From Gordonia gummivorans (GTDB lineage Bacteria; Actinomycetota; Actinomycetes; Mycobacteriales; Mycobacteriaceae): a stretch of 64,000 nucleotides of DNA. Shown in pieces: positions 56,025 to 63,848 of the stretch. Every line of letters starts with the position of its first letter. Position 1 is the stretch's first letter. The notes beneath the pieces are model-generated. The model ran no database searches. It had not been told where the DNA came from and saw nothing but the letters and a program-made list of their open reading frames with translations. Both the position numbers and the translations under genes were made by a program. The stretch is taken from NCBI RefSeq assembly GCF_022513585.1, contig NZ_JAKWBF010000004.1:1-64000 (forward strand), given 5' to 3'.

Positions 56025-58028
56025 ATGGCGCGCAAGAGCTTTCATCGATCTCGGTATCAGCGCTACAGCGGTGGGCCCGATCCGCTGGCGCCTCCCGTCG
56101 ATCTGCGTGATGCGCTTGCCGAGATCGGCGACGACGTGATGGCGGGTGCCTCACCGCAGCGAGCGCTGCGGGAGTTCCTGCGTCGCGGCACCCCGGACAT
56201 GCGTGGGCTCGACAAACTGCGCGAGCAGATCAATCGTCGGCGGCAGGAATTGCTCAAGCGCCGCAACCTCGACGGGACGTTCAACGAGATCCGCGAACTC
56301 CTCGACCATGCAGTTCTGGAGGAACGCAAACAACTCGCCCGTGACCTCGACGACGACGCACGTTTCGCCGAGATGCAGATCGGCAACCTGCCGCCGTCGA
56401 CCGCGCAGGCTGTCGAAGAACTCTCCGAATACGACTGGCGCTCACCGCAAGCCCGCGAAGACTTCGAGAAGATCAAGGATCTCCTGGGGCGCGAAATGCT
56501 CGACCAGCGCTTCGCCGGCATGAAGGAAGCCCTCGAAGGCGCGACCGAGCAAGACCGCCAACGTGTTTCGGAGATGCTCTCCGATCTGAACGAGCTCCTT
56601 GAGGCGCATAATCGTGGTGAGGACACCACGCAGCAGTTCGACGAGTTCATGGACAAACACGGCGACTTCTTCCCGGAGAATCCGCGCAACACAGACGAAC
56701 TCATCGACTCGCTGGCTCAGCGCGCCGCCGCGGCCCAGCAGTTCTACAACTCGCTGACGCCCGAGCAACGCGCCGAACTCGATCAGCTCGCGCAGCAGGC
56801 GTTCGGGTCGCCGGAACTGATGAACCAACTCGCGCAGATGGATTCGGCGTTGCGAGAGGCGCGTCCTGGTCTCGGCTGGGATGACGGGCAGTCGTTCTCC
56901 GGCGACCAGCCGATGGGGATGGGGGAGGGTGCGGCCGCTCTGCGCGACATCTCCGAACTCGACGCACTCAGCGAGCAGCTATCCCAGCAGTATGCGGGCG
57001 CGCAACTCGACGACATCGACCTCGACGCCCTGGCCCGTCAACTCGGTGAGGACGCGGCCGTCGACGCCCGGACCCTGCAGGAACTCGAGAAGGCACTCAA
57101 CGAGCAAGGGTTCTTCGACCGCACCTCCGACGGGCAGCTCCGACTGAGCCCCAAGGCGATGCGGCAGCTCGGGCAGACCATCTTCAAGGATGTGGCCGAA
57201 CAGCTTTCGGGTCGACGCGGAGATCGTCAGACCCGACGCAGCGGCCTTCTCGGCGAGCCGACGGGGGCCACTCGCGAGTGGGTGTTCGGTGACACCGATC
57301 CGTGGGACGTCACCCGCACGGTGTCGAATGCCGTGCTGCGCACCGTGTCCGAGACCACCGAGCCCGCGCTGACGACTGCCGAGATGGCGCGTGAGGGCGT
57401 ACGCATCGACGTGCGCGACGTCGAGGTCGCCGAGACCGAGACCCGCACCCAGGCTGCCGTCGTGCTCCTCGTCGACACATCGTTCTCGATGGAGATGGAG
57501 GGCCGCTGGACACCGATGAAGCGCACCGCGATTGCGCTCAACCACCTGATCTCCACCCGATTCCGCAGTGACGAACTGCATCTCATCGCGTTCGGGCGGT
57601 ACGCGCGGTCGATCGACATCGCCGAACTGACCGGGCTGCAGCCGCGGATGGAGCAGGGCACCAACCTGCATCACGCGCTGCTGCTCGCGCAGCGTCATCT
57701 GCGTCGCTTCCCCAACGCGCAGCCGGTGGTGCTCGTGGTGACCGACGGTGAGCCGACCGCTCACCTCGACCCCAGCGGCGAACCGTTCTTCTACTACCCG
57801 CCGCACCCGCAGACCATCGCACTCACCGTTCGCGAACTCGACCACGTCGCTCGTCTCGGCGCGCAGGTGACGTTCTTCCGGCTCGGGGAAGACCCGGGAC
57901 TCGCGCACTTCATGGATCAGATTGCTCGTCGGATCGGCGGCCGGGTGGTGGCCCCCGACGTCGACGGGCTGGGCGCGGCCGTCGTCGGCGACTACCTCCG
58001 CTCACGACGGGGTCGCCGGCGCGGCTGA
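56025..58028 (+). CDS. VWA-domain protein, partner of the ATPase (Rv0959-like)
   Basis: A 667-residue protein. The first 440 residues are highly charged and helical (coiled-coil-like stretches LREQINRRRQELLKRR, RKQLARDLDDDARF); the C-terminal 220 form a VWA domain with an intact MIDAS: DTSFSMEM (D, S, S) and VVTDGEPT. ATREWVFGDTDPWDVTRTV precedes it, as in the family. It works with the ATPase encoded just upstream (10-bp gap) in an unknown remodelling or assembly process. The ATG at 56025 follows GGGAG. Rv0959 equivalent in size and order. Confidence 0.92.
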   Translation: MARKSFHRSRYQRYSGGPDPLAPPVDLRDALAEIGDDVMAGASPQRALREFLRRGTPDMRGLDKLREQINRRRQELLKRRNLDGTFNEIRELLDHAVLEERKQLARDLDDDARFAEMQIGNLPPSTAQAVEELSEYDWRSPQAREDFEKIKDLLGREMLDQRFAGMKEALEGATEQDRQRVSEMLSDLNELLEAHNRGEDTTQQFDEFMDKHGDFFPENPRNTDELIDSLAQRAAAAQQFYNSLTPEQRAELDQLAQQAFGSPELMNQLAQMDSALREARPGLGWDDGQSFSGDQPMGMGEGAAALRDISELDALSEQLSQQYAGAQLDDIDLDALARQLGEDAAVDARTLQELEKALNEQGFFDRTSDGQLRLSPKAMRQLGQTIFKDVAEQLSGRRGDRQTRRSGLLGEPTGATREWVFGDTDPWDVTRTVSNAVLRTVSETTEPALTTAEMAREGVRIDVRDVEVAETETRTQAAVVLLVDTSFSMEMEGRWTPMKRTAIALNHLISTRFRSDELHLIAFGRYARSIDIAELTGLQPRMEQGTNLHHALLLAQRHLRRFPNAQPVVLVVTDGEPTAHLDPSGEPFFYYPPHPQTIALTVRELDHVARLGAQVTFFRLGEDPGLAHFMDQIARRIGGRVVAPDVDGLGAAVVGDYLRSRRGRRRG

Positions 58029-58111
58029 CACTCCCGGTTGGCCTGCCCCTGACTCGAAGAGTTCGGTGACCGCCCCGCTGAGCTGCGGAAATGAGCCCCC
58101 GTCGTGCCCGC

Positions 58112-58215
58112 AAAATCTAGGGGAAGAACTTCTTCCCCGGGGTTCATAGTCGTCCGCGAGAATTTTCCGGGGGAGGACTCCAAGGGTAGGGGAAGAAGTT
58201 TCTTCCCCTACTTTT
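58112..58215 (+). repeat. Family-1 intergenic element (copy E)
   Basis: The clearest copy: 104 bp beginning AAAATCTAGGGGAAGAAC and ending TTCTTCCCCTACTTTT. Left stem GGGGAAGAA-C-TTCTTCCCC, right stem TAGGGGAAGAA-GT-TTCTTCCCCTA, a centre with GCGAGAATTTTC. An upstream flank of about 55 bp (AGAGTTCGGTGACCGCCCC, GCTGAGCTGCGGAAATG) is shared with F and in part with A, B and C. Confidence 0.9.
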
Positions 58216-58372
58216 GTGGTGCCGGTTCGCGCCGCCGACGATGATGCCGCCGCTGCGCACTCATGGCAACCACGTGGACGGATCGTGCGTCCATGCTCGA
58301 CGATGACGCGCTTCCCACCTCGGCGGTTGGGTCGCTGATCCGAGAGGTTGGGTAACCGCCGCGGCGACCTGC

Positions 58373-58441
58373 GGAAATCTGTACCTGGGAGGCTGGCCAC
58401 GTGCACAGTGCACGTGGTCTGGTTGAGGGGTACAGATTCCC
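58373..58441 (+). repeat. Family-2 intergenic element (copy 2c)
   Basis: GGAAATCTGTACC at the left and GGTACAGATTCCC at the right are inverted repeats. The centre is the exact 21-bp palindrome CCACGTGCAC-A-GTGCACGTGG (58397-58417). About 69 bp in all, too short to encode a protein. Confidence 0.85.
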
Positions 58442-58485
58442 GACGGGGTCGCGGTGCGTTCCCGCGGTTGGGCCAACCGGGTGAC

Positions 58486-59106
58486 CTACGCGCTCGCCGA
58501 CCGCGCACCGACCACCCACAGCACGATGCCGACGACGGTCAGAATGAAACCGAATCCGCCGCCGAACACCGCGAGCAGAATGCCGACGACACTCATCGCG
58601 ATCTCGCCGGCGCTGAGTGCGGGCGCTGCGTAGGCGGGTCGATCACAGGTGATGGTGTAGGAGCCGCTCGCCTTGATCTCGACGGTGCGGAACGATTCGA
58701 TCTGTTGACCGTCGTAGCCGAAGTTGGTGCTGACCTCCGAACCTCCGGTGACGTCGGCGGGACCGTCGAAGGTGCAGGTCGGGGTAACGCTGTCCTCGGG
58801 GGCGAACAGCTGCAACGAATCTCCATCGGAGAACGTGCGGGTCGTCGTCGTGTCGATGGCAAAGATGTCGTCGGCCTGGCCGGCGATCTTGCTGAACCCG
58901 ATCACCGCGAGCACGATCCCGGTCGCGACGCAGGCCACGAGGATGATGGCGCCGATCCATGTCATCCACTTGCCGATTCGCTTCATTCGCGACCGGTTCT
59001 TCTTCGCCGGGACTGGCTGGAACGGTTGGTACGGGTTGGGGGTGTAGGGGGAAGGAGACGGAACCGGTGGGTGGTACGGGCCGTACGGCGGGCCGGGCGT
59101 ACTCAT
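58486..59106 (-). CDS. Two-TM envelope protein with Pro/Tyr-rich N-terminus
   Basis: A 206-residue protein: a disordered N-terminus (GPPYGPYHPPVPSPSPYTPNP), basic KKNRSRMKRIGKW, TM1 (WIGAIILVACVATGIVLAVI), an exterior beta domain of about 90 residues with two cysteines (TPTCTFD, TITCDRP) that could pair, and two further hydrophobic stretches at the C-terminus. It is not recognised as a named family. The ATG at 59106 follows AGGAG. It is divergent from the DUF1707 gene, 103 bp away, and convergent with the VWA gene. Confidence 0.75.
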   Translation of the reverse strand: MSTPGPPYGPYHPPVPSPSPYTPNPYQPFQPVPAKKNRSRMKRIGKWMTWIGAIILVACVATGIVLAVIGFSKIAGQADDIFAIDTTTTRTFSDGDSLQLFAPEDSVTPTCTFDGPADVTGGSEVSTNFGYDGQQIESFRTVEIKASGSYTITCDRPAYAAPALSAGEIAMSVVGILLAVFGGGFGFILTVVGIVLWVVGARSASA

Positions 59107-59209
59107 CTGTCGTCTCCTGGGTAAGGGTTGTCTCGGGGCCTTATTCTGGGGGCCATTCTCCGGGTTTCCACGGTGGTCGTCGGCCGGAATCGACACTAGT
59201 GTCGGGATC

Positions 59210-59842
59210 GTGACCACTCCCGACCTTCCGTCCGACGACCGTCGCGCGCGTCTGCGAGCCGCCGATGCCGATCGCGAACTGGTGCACGAGATCCTGTCGG
59301 CCGCGATGGCGGGCGGCAACCTCTCGCCGGCCGAGTACGAGGAACGCGCCGGAAAAGCCGTTATGGCCAAGACTTTTGGTGACCTCGACGAACTCACCGA
59401 CGATCTTCCGGTGGCCCAGCTCGGCGTCGCGTTGCCCACCTGGCCCGTGGTCGACACGACGCGCGGCACGCGGGTGACCGGCAGGGCGGACAGCCCGGCA
59501 ATCGTTCGTCATCGGCTCGCGATCATGTCCGGCAGCGAACTCAAAGGGACCGCTCCCGTCGCCGGACACCTGAGTGCGACCGCGATCATGGGCGGGGTTG
59601 AGATCGACTTGCGCGAGGTCGAGTTCACCGAGCCCGTTCTGACGATCCAATGCGTGGCGATCATGGGCGGCGTCGACATCACCGTCCCGGAGGACGTGAC
59701 CGTCGACGTCGGTGGTCTGGGCATCATGGGGGGTTTCGGTGGCGCGAACGCGACTGGCGCGCCTGGCGCACCGACGGTGCGCGTCACCGGTCTGGCGCTG
59801 ATGGGCGGCGTCGACGTCAAACGTAAGCCGGTCGACGAGTAG
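59210..59842 (+). CDS. DUF1707 domain protein (Rv0966c-like)
   Basis: A 210-residue protein with an N-terminal DUF1707 (RLRAADADRELVHEILSAAMAGGNLSPAEYEERAGKA in pieces, the hallmark of the family) and a beta-helical C-terminal domain with repeated IMGGVEIDLRE, IMGGVDITVPE, IMGGFGG and LMGGVDVKRK, as in LiaF/YvqF-like C-termini. There is no membrane segment, unlike many relatives. The start is GTG 59210. A cell-envelope stress-related role is suggested by LiaF similarity only. In M. tuberculosis a related gene, Rv0966c, lies a few genes after Rv0959. Confidence 0.88.
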   Translation: MTTPDLPSDDRRARLRAADADRELVHEILSAAMAGGNLSPAEYEERAGKAVMAKTFGDLDELTDDLPVAQLGVALPTWPVVDTTRGTRVTGRADSPAIVRHRLAIMSGSELKGTAPVAGHLSATAIMGGVEIDLREVEFTEPVLTIQCVAIMGGVDITVPEDVTVDVGGLGIMGGFGGANATGAPGAPTVRVTGLALMGGVDVKRKPVDE

Positions 59843-59876
59843 GCAATTCGACTCGAGTCCTGGGCCGGTCAACCCG

Positions 59877-60812
59877 TCAGGCAAGCACCAGCGAGATGAT
59901 CGCGATCGCCGGGATCGACGCGAGGGTGGTGATGAGCGCGGTGTCGCGCGCGAGGATCTGACCGCGCCGATATCGCGTCGCGTAGACCATCACGTTCTGC
60001 GCGCTCGGCAGCGCACCGATCACCACCTGCGCGAAGAGTTGATGCCCGGTCTGGCCGAAGCCCCAACGCGCGACGACGTAGACCAGCGCCGGCATGACGA
60101 GCATCTTCAGGGCGGTGGCGAGCGCGATGTCGCGTCGTGGGCTCTCGCCCTTCTTGAACACCGTCACACCGGTCAGGGAGAGTCCAAAGGCGAGCAATGC
60201 TCCTGGCACCGAGGCGTTTCCGAGCATCTTGAGGGGTTCGAGTACCGGTGCCGGCGGTATCCAGCCAATGAGCGAGACGACAAGTCCGGTCACCCCGCCG
60301 ATGACGATCGGATTGGTCAGCGGGGTGACGACAGCGTCGCGCCACAGCGAGCGGTGCGCGCCACGATCGAGCGCCGTGAGGTCGAGGGCCAGGAGCGCGA
60401 TCGGGGAGTAGATGAGGATCTGGAAAAGCAGCAGCGGCGCGATGAACGTCGCGTCGTCGAGCACGAAGATGGCGATCGGGAGCCCGAGATTCACGCTGTT
60501 GACGTACGACGACGACAACGCGCCGATGACCAGCTCCGGAACCGCGCGCCGCAGCCAGAATCGGGCGACGACCAGATAGATCAGCCCGATCGTCAGTGCG
60601 CTACCGCCCGCGATGACCAGGGTCGACGAGAAGATGACCGACAGATCCGAGGTCACCAGCGAATGGAAGAGAAGCGCCGGGGTGCAGACGAAGAACACCA
60701 GCCGCGACAGGACCTCGTGGGCGTGGTCGCCGAGTAGGCGTGTCCGTCCGAGCACGTATCCGATGCCCACCACGATGAAGATGACGGTGAACCCGGAAAC
60801 CACGCCTGACAC
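59877..60812 (-). CDS. AEC-family (auxin efflux carrier-like) transporter
   Basis: A 311-residue membrane protein with ten hydrophobic segments in the usual two groups of five. Start FTVIFIVVGIGYVLGRTRLLGDHAHEVLSRLVFFVCTPALLFHSL in pieces, and the mid-protein LGLPIAIFVLDDATFIAPLLLFQ and ALPSAQNVMVYATRY near the C-terminus are family hallmarks. These carriers export small organic acids; substrate unknown. GTG start at 60812. It has no operon partner: convergent with the DUF1707 gene and divergent from the DUF4190 gene. Confidence 0.9.
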   Translation of the reverse strand: MSGVVSGFTVIFIVVGIGYVLGRTRLLGDHAHEVLSRLVFFVCTPALLFHSLVTSDLSVIFSSTLVIAGGSALTIGLIYLVVARFWLRRAVPELVIGALSSSYVNSVNLGLPIAIFVLDDATFIAPLLLFQILIYSPIALLALDLTALDRGAHRSLWRDAVVTPLTNPIVIGGVTGLVVSLIGWIPPAPVLEPLKMLGNASVPGALLAFGLSLTGVTVFKKGESPRRDIALATALKMLVMPALVYVVARWGFGQTGHQLFAQVVIGALPSAQNVMVYATRYRRGQILARDTALITTLASIPAIAIISLVLA

Positions 60813-60875
60813 CAGCCGAGCTTATTCACTACCCTGAAATGCACATCAATCGGGCGATCGTGGAGGAGGGTCAGC

Positions 60876-61538
60876 GTGACCAACACGCCTGGACAGGGAT
60901 CGGGCCACCAGGACGACGGATGGGTCTCGCTGAACAAGGACGCACCGGCGCAGCCCGCAACGCCGTACGCACCCACCGAGTTCTCGCCGACCTACCAAGC
61001 GCCGCCCACCTATCAAGCGCCCCCGACCTACCAAGCGCAGCCGACCTATCAGGACCCGTCGAGCGATCCGTACCTGGCCGGTTACGGATCCAATCCGCCG
61101 CTACCGCCGGTCGCGGCACCGGGGTCCGACGGCTACTACGGAGCAGCGTCGCCGAACCCGTACGGCCAGTACCCGTCGACACCCGGGTATCCGCAGTACC
61201 CGTCCCCTGTGCAGTACGGGGGATACGGGGCGACGCCCTATGGCTACGGGCAGCCGGTTGCACAAACCAACGGGAAGTCGACGGCCGCGCTCATCTGCGG
61301 AATCGTCAGCCTGGTCTGCGTTTTCCTGCTGAGTTGCTTTTCTCTCCCGATCTCGGGCCCCGCAGGCATCGTCGCACTGGTGATGGGAGTCAAAGCGCGA
61401 CGCGAGATCGACGATTCAGCCGGCGCGCAGAGCGGCAGTGGAAACGCGTTGGCCGGTCTCATCACAGGTGGCATCGGTCTTGCGCTCTCGGTGATTTGCA
61501 CAGTTCTTCTCATCGCGATCATTGCCGGGTCGTACTGA
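60876..61538 (+). CDS. DUF4190 membrane protein with Pro/Tyr repeats (first)
   Basis: A 220-residue protein. The N-terminal 130 residues are disordered, with APPTYQ/AQPTYQ repeats (four units) and GY-rich stretches; the C-terminal 85 hold two membrane segments separated by VKARREIDDSAGAQSGSGNALAGLI in pieces, the DUF4190 pattern. The GTG at 60876 follows GGAGGAGGG. First of three similar proteins in 2.7 kb. Confidence 0.85.
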   Translation: MTNTPGQGSGHQDDGWVSLNKDAPAQPATPYAPTEFSPTYQAPPTYQAPPTYQAQPTYQDPSSDPYLAGYGSNPPLPPVAAPGSDGYYGAASPNPYGQYPSTPGYPQYPSPVQYGGYGATPYGYGQPVAQTNGKSTAALICGIVSLVCVFLLSCFSLPISGPAGIVALVMGVKARREIDDSAGAQSGSGNALAGLITGGIGLALSVICTVLLIAIIAGSY

Positions 61539-61669
61539 CGACTGATTTTCGGCTGCTTTCCGAGGGGGATCGGAACAATCTTGACTAGGCTGTATCCGAC
61601 GTGCCGCGCCTTGCGGTACCGATCCGTCTGCGCGTCTCGGGGAGCCGCGCGTTTCGAAAGGCCAAGCCG

Positions 61670-62461
61670 ATGACGAACCCGACCGGCGACGAGGATCCGT
61701 TCAAGAAGAAGCCCACGGAACCCGAATCGTACGAGCCACCCGCCACGCCGTCCGGGGACGCGACGCGAGTGATCAAGACCGGACCGGGCGAGGGTTACCC
61801 ACCGCAGGGCTCGCCGAGCAGCCCGCCCCCGCCGTCGTATGGCACACCGCAGCCACCCGCCGGTGGCTACGACGCCACCCGGGTCTCGCAGACACCGCCG
61901 CCGTCTTACGGATCGCCGTCCACGCCTTCGTCGGATCCGTCGCAGTACGGCGCTCCGCCGTCGTACGGTGCACCGGGCTCGACGCCGTCCTACGGCGCCC
62001 CCGGTTCGACGCCCTCCTACGGTGCATCGACGCCGTCCTACGGTGCGGACCCCGGCGCGTCGTCCGACCCGAACGTGCCGCCGTCCTATGGCACGCCGTC
62101 GTATGGCACCCCGCCCGCCAGCCCGTACGGTCAGCCCGGATACGGCGCTTCGGGTTACCCGGCAGCAGGCGCACCGGGGTACCCGGCGCAGGCGAAGAAC
62201 AACCCTCTCGCAATCGCATCTTTGGTGTGCTCGATTGTCGGCTTGGTGTGCTGTGGCCTCACCGCCATCGTCGGCCTGGTTCTCGGCATCGTCGCACGCA
62301 AGCAGATCAAGGAATCCAACGGCACACAGACCGGCGACGGGATGGCGCTGGCCGGAATCATCATCGGCGCCATTGTGACCGTGCTGTTCATCATCTACTG
62401 GATTCTTGTGTTCGCCGGCGTGATCGGTAGCTTCGCCTTCGACACCAGCACCGACTACTGA
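61670..62461 (+). CDS. DUF4190 membrane protein with PSYG repeats (second)
   Basis: A 263-residue protein. The N-terminal 180 residues are disordered with many PPSYG, TPSYGA and APGS units; the C-terminus has two membrane segments around VARKQIKESNGTQTGDGMALAGI in pieces and ends FDTSTDY. ATG 61670 follows GAAAGG. It lies just before rpmF. The repeat region is GC-rich and repetitive in DNA (TCCTACGGTGC and similar), so length variation between strains is likely. Confidence 0.85.
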   Translation: MTNPTGDEDPFKKKPTEPESYEPPATPSGDATRVIKTGPGEGYPPQGSPSSPPPPSYGTPQPPAGGYDATRVSQTPPPSYGSPSTPSSDPSQYGAPPSYGAPGSTPSYGAPGSTPSYGASTPSYGADPGASSDPNVPPSYGTPSYGTPPASPYGQPGYGASGYPAAGAPGYPAQAKNNPLAIASLVCSIVGLVCCGLTAIVGLVLGIVARKQIKESNGTQTGDGMALAGIIIGAIVTVLFIIYWILVFAGVIGSFAFDTSTDY

Positions 62462-62607
62462 CAAGCCTCGTTTTGGAGGTTGCCGTCCTTGCCGGGTAGT
62501 CTGGTGAGGTTGTGTGACGCGCCCACCGGGCTGCAGGCGCACTGACCAGGGATCATCGCGCCAGCTGATCGATCCCAGACAGACCACCGTAGGAGAAGGG
62601 CTCAACC

Positions 62608-62781
62608 ATGGCTGTACCGAAGCGCCGGATGTCGCGGGCCAACACCCGTAGCCGTCGTTCGCAGTGGAAGGCGGACAATCCCGCACTGCAAGAGGTGAAG
62701 GTGAACGGCGTCGTGCAGCGCATTCCGCGTCGTCTGGTCAAGGCTGCCCGTGCGGGCGTCATCGACCTGGACCGTCGCTGA
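62608..62781 (+). CDS. rpmF: 50S ribosomal protein L32
   Basis: A 57-residue ribosomal protein: [20 protein letters not shown], then the less conserved middle and [17 protein letters not shown] at the end. It has no cysteine and so is the zinc-independent type. The ATG at 62608 follows AGGAGAAGGG. It has its own terminator 52 bp downstream. In M. tuberculosis rpmF (Rv0979A) lies further along the same block. Found by translating the short frame directly. Confidence 0.96.
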   Translation: MAVPKRRMSRANTRSRRSQWKADNPALQEVKVNGVVQRIPRRLVKAARAGVIDLDRR

Positions 62782-62832
62782 TCTAGAGCTGCCCGACGGT
62801 CGCGCCGCCGACCGTCGCGACAAACGAACCAC

Positions 62833-62867
62833 CGACCGCCCCTGGGCCTTGTGCCCGGGGGCGGTCG
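62833..62867 (+). terminator. Stem-loop terminator after rpmF
   Basis: A 15-bp stem (CGACCGCCCCTGGGC with GCCCGGGGGCGGTCG, one T-G pair) closes a 5-nt loop CTTGT. It lies 52 bp after the rpmF stop and 96 bp before the next start. Confidence 0.8.
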
Positions 62868-62962
62868 TTCACGTGCGTGACCAACCGTTCGGATCGGTCA
62901 TGGGCTGGTTACGATGACCGGGCACCACGTCGGTGCACCAACCAACGGGGGGACCAATCAGA

Positions 62963-63511
62963 ATGCCCGAGTATTACGGCGGTTCGTCCGGTGATGATTC
63001 GTCGCAATGGGAGCCGACCCAGCTGAACCAACGACCGGTGACGCCGCCCCGCTTGGACAAGGGGACCCCGCCGCTCTCGATGCCGATCACGCCTCCGCCG
63101 GTGTCGGGATCGCTGCCTCCGTTGCCCCCGCCGTCGTCTGCTGCGCTACCGCCGGTGCCGGCCTACGGCGCGCCGTCCGTGCAACCGTACGGTGCTCCGT
63201 ACTACGGACAGCCGGCGTACGGGCCGCCGGTAGTCATTGCCCCGGTGCGCCGGACCAACGCGATGGCGATCACCGCGCTCGTGGTGTCGCTCGCCGGGTG
63301 TGGGTGTCTCAGCTGGTTGGGGATCGTGTTCGGCCTCATCGCGCGCAATCAGATCAAGAACTCCAACGGAACCGAAGAAGGCGACGGGCTGGCCATCGCC
63401 GGGATCATCATCGGTGCGATCGCACTTGTCGGAATCCTGGCGTACTTCGTCATCAACGTGATCTATCTGGGTCTGGTCGTCGGCGCATCGTCGACGTCGA
63501 CCGACTACTGA
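62963..63511 (+). CDS. DUF4190 membrane protein with Pro-rich N-terminus (third)
   Basis: A 182-residue protein. The first 100 residues are disordered (SLPPLPPPSSAALPPVPAYG), followed by the DUF4190 part: VRRTNAMAITALVVSLAGCGC, IARNQIKNSNGTEEGDGLAIAGI in pieces and a second TM, with the ending SSTSTDY nearly the same as in the second paralogue. The ATG at 62963 follows GGGGGGACC. The shared endings FDTSTDY/SSTSTDY argue for duplication of the second and third genes. Confidence 0.85.
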   Translation: MPEYYGGSSGDDSSQWEPTQLNQRPVTPPRLDKGTPPLSMPITPPPVSGSLPPLPPPSSAALPPVPAYGAPSVQPYGAPYYGQPAYGPPVVIAPVRRTNAMAITALVVSLAGCGCLSWLGIVFGLIARNQIKNSNGTEEGDGLAIAGIIIGAIALVGILAYFVINVIYLGLVVGASSTSTDY

Positions 63512-63569
63512 TGCGAAGTGTTCGGCGACCACCGCGCTGAACTGGGCAAATGCGATAGTGTCGTGCCGC

Positions 63570-63673
63570 AAAATCTAGGGGAGGAACTTCGTCCCCGGGT
63601 TTCGTAGTCGTCCGCGAGAATTTTCCGGGGGAGGACTCCAAGGCCAGGGGAGGAAGTTTCGTCCCCTACTTTT
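63570..63673 (+). repeat. Family-1 intergenic element (copy F)
   Basis: A 104-bp copy, beginning AAAATCTAGGGGAGGAAC and ending GTCCCCTACTTTT, very like E; the stems carry compensating changes (GGGGAGGAAC with GTCCCC) that weaken them. The upstream flank GCTGAACTGGGCAAATG is also conserved. Confidence 0.85.
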
Positions 63674-63694
63674 CGTGGGGCGCCTGCTTCTGTC

Positions 63695-63720
63695 GTCGCG
63701 TTCGGCGGAACGCGACGACA
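63695..63720. terminator. Compact hairpin between convergent genes
   Basis: TCGTCGCGTTC and GAACGCGACGA flank a short GGCG loop, an 11-bp perfect stem. It lies between the third DUF4190 gene and the convergent SDR gene and could terminate transcription from either side. Confidence 0.5.
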
Positions 63721-63730
63721 GGTGACTGAG

Positions 63731-63818
63731 ATCGGGCCGTGAGCGAGTGCTTCCGGGAAATACCCGGAGGACCACCGTCAGGGGCCCGATCCTGGCCACC
63801 GGCCCGACCCACCTTCCT
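63731..63818 (-). repeat. Family-3 intergenic element (copy 3b)
   Basis: The reverse complement aligns with 11560-11650. Its hairpin TCCGGG-AAATA-CCCGGA (63752-63768) replaces the one in copy 3a. It lies 31 bp beyond the stop codon of the SDR gene in that gene's direction. Confidence 0.65.
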
Positions 63819-63848
63819 GCCCCCACGATCGCCGCCGCCGGCCGGTTC

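Larger units (their letters stand above)
58029..58485. other. 457-bp gene-free region with two repeat elements
   Basis: Apart from the family-1 copy E (58112-58215) and the family-2 copy 2c (58373-58441), nothing recognisable is present. The region separates the VWA gene from a convergent membrane-protein gene, so it is pure 3' flank of both. No gene-like frame. Confidence 0.65.
63512..63848. other. 337-bp gene-free region with two repeat elements
   Basis: Between the convergent third DUF4190 gene and the SDR gene only the family-1 copy F and the family-3 copy 3b are recognisable. A short stretch near 63690-63720 contains GTCGTCGCGTTCGGCGGAACGCGACGAC, a compact hairpin, in its centre (TCGTCGCGTTC and GAACGCGACGA). 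Confidence 0.6.

Noticed and set aside
62462-62607. tRNA or leader RNA before rpmF
   Set aside because: No cloverleaf or recognisable L32 leader could be folded by eye; the stretch is listed as ordinary promoter region.
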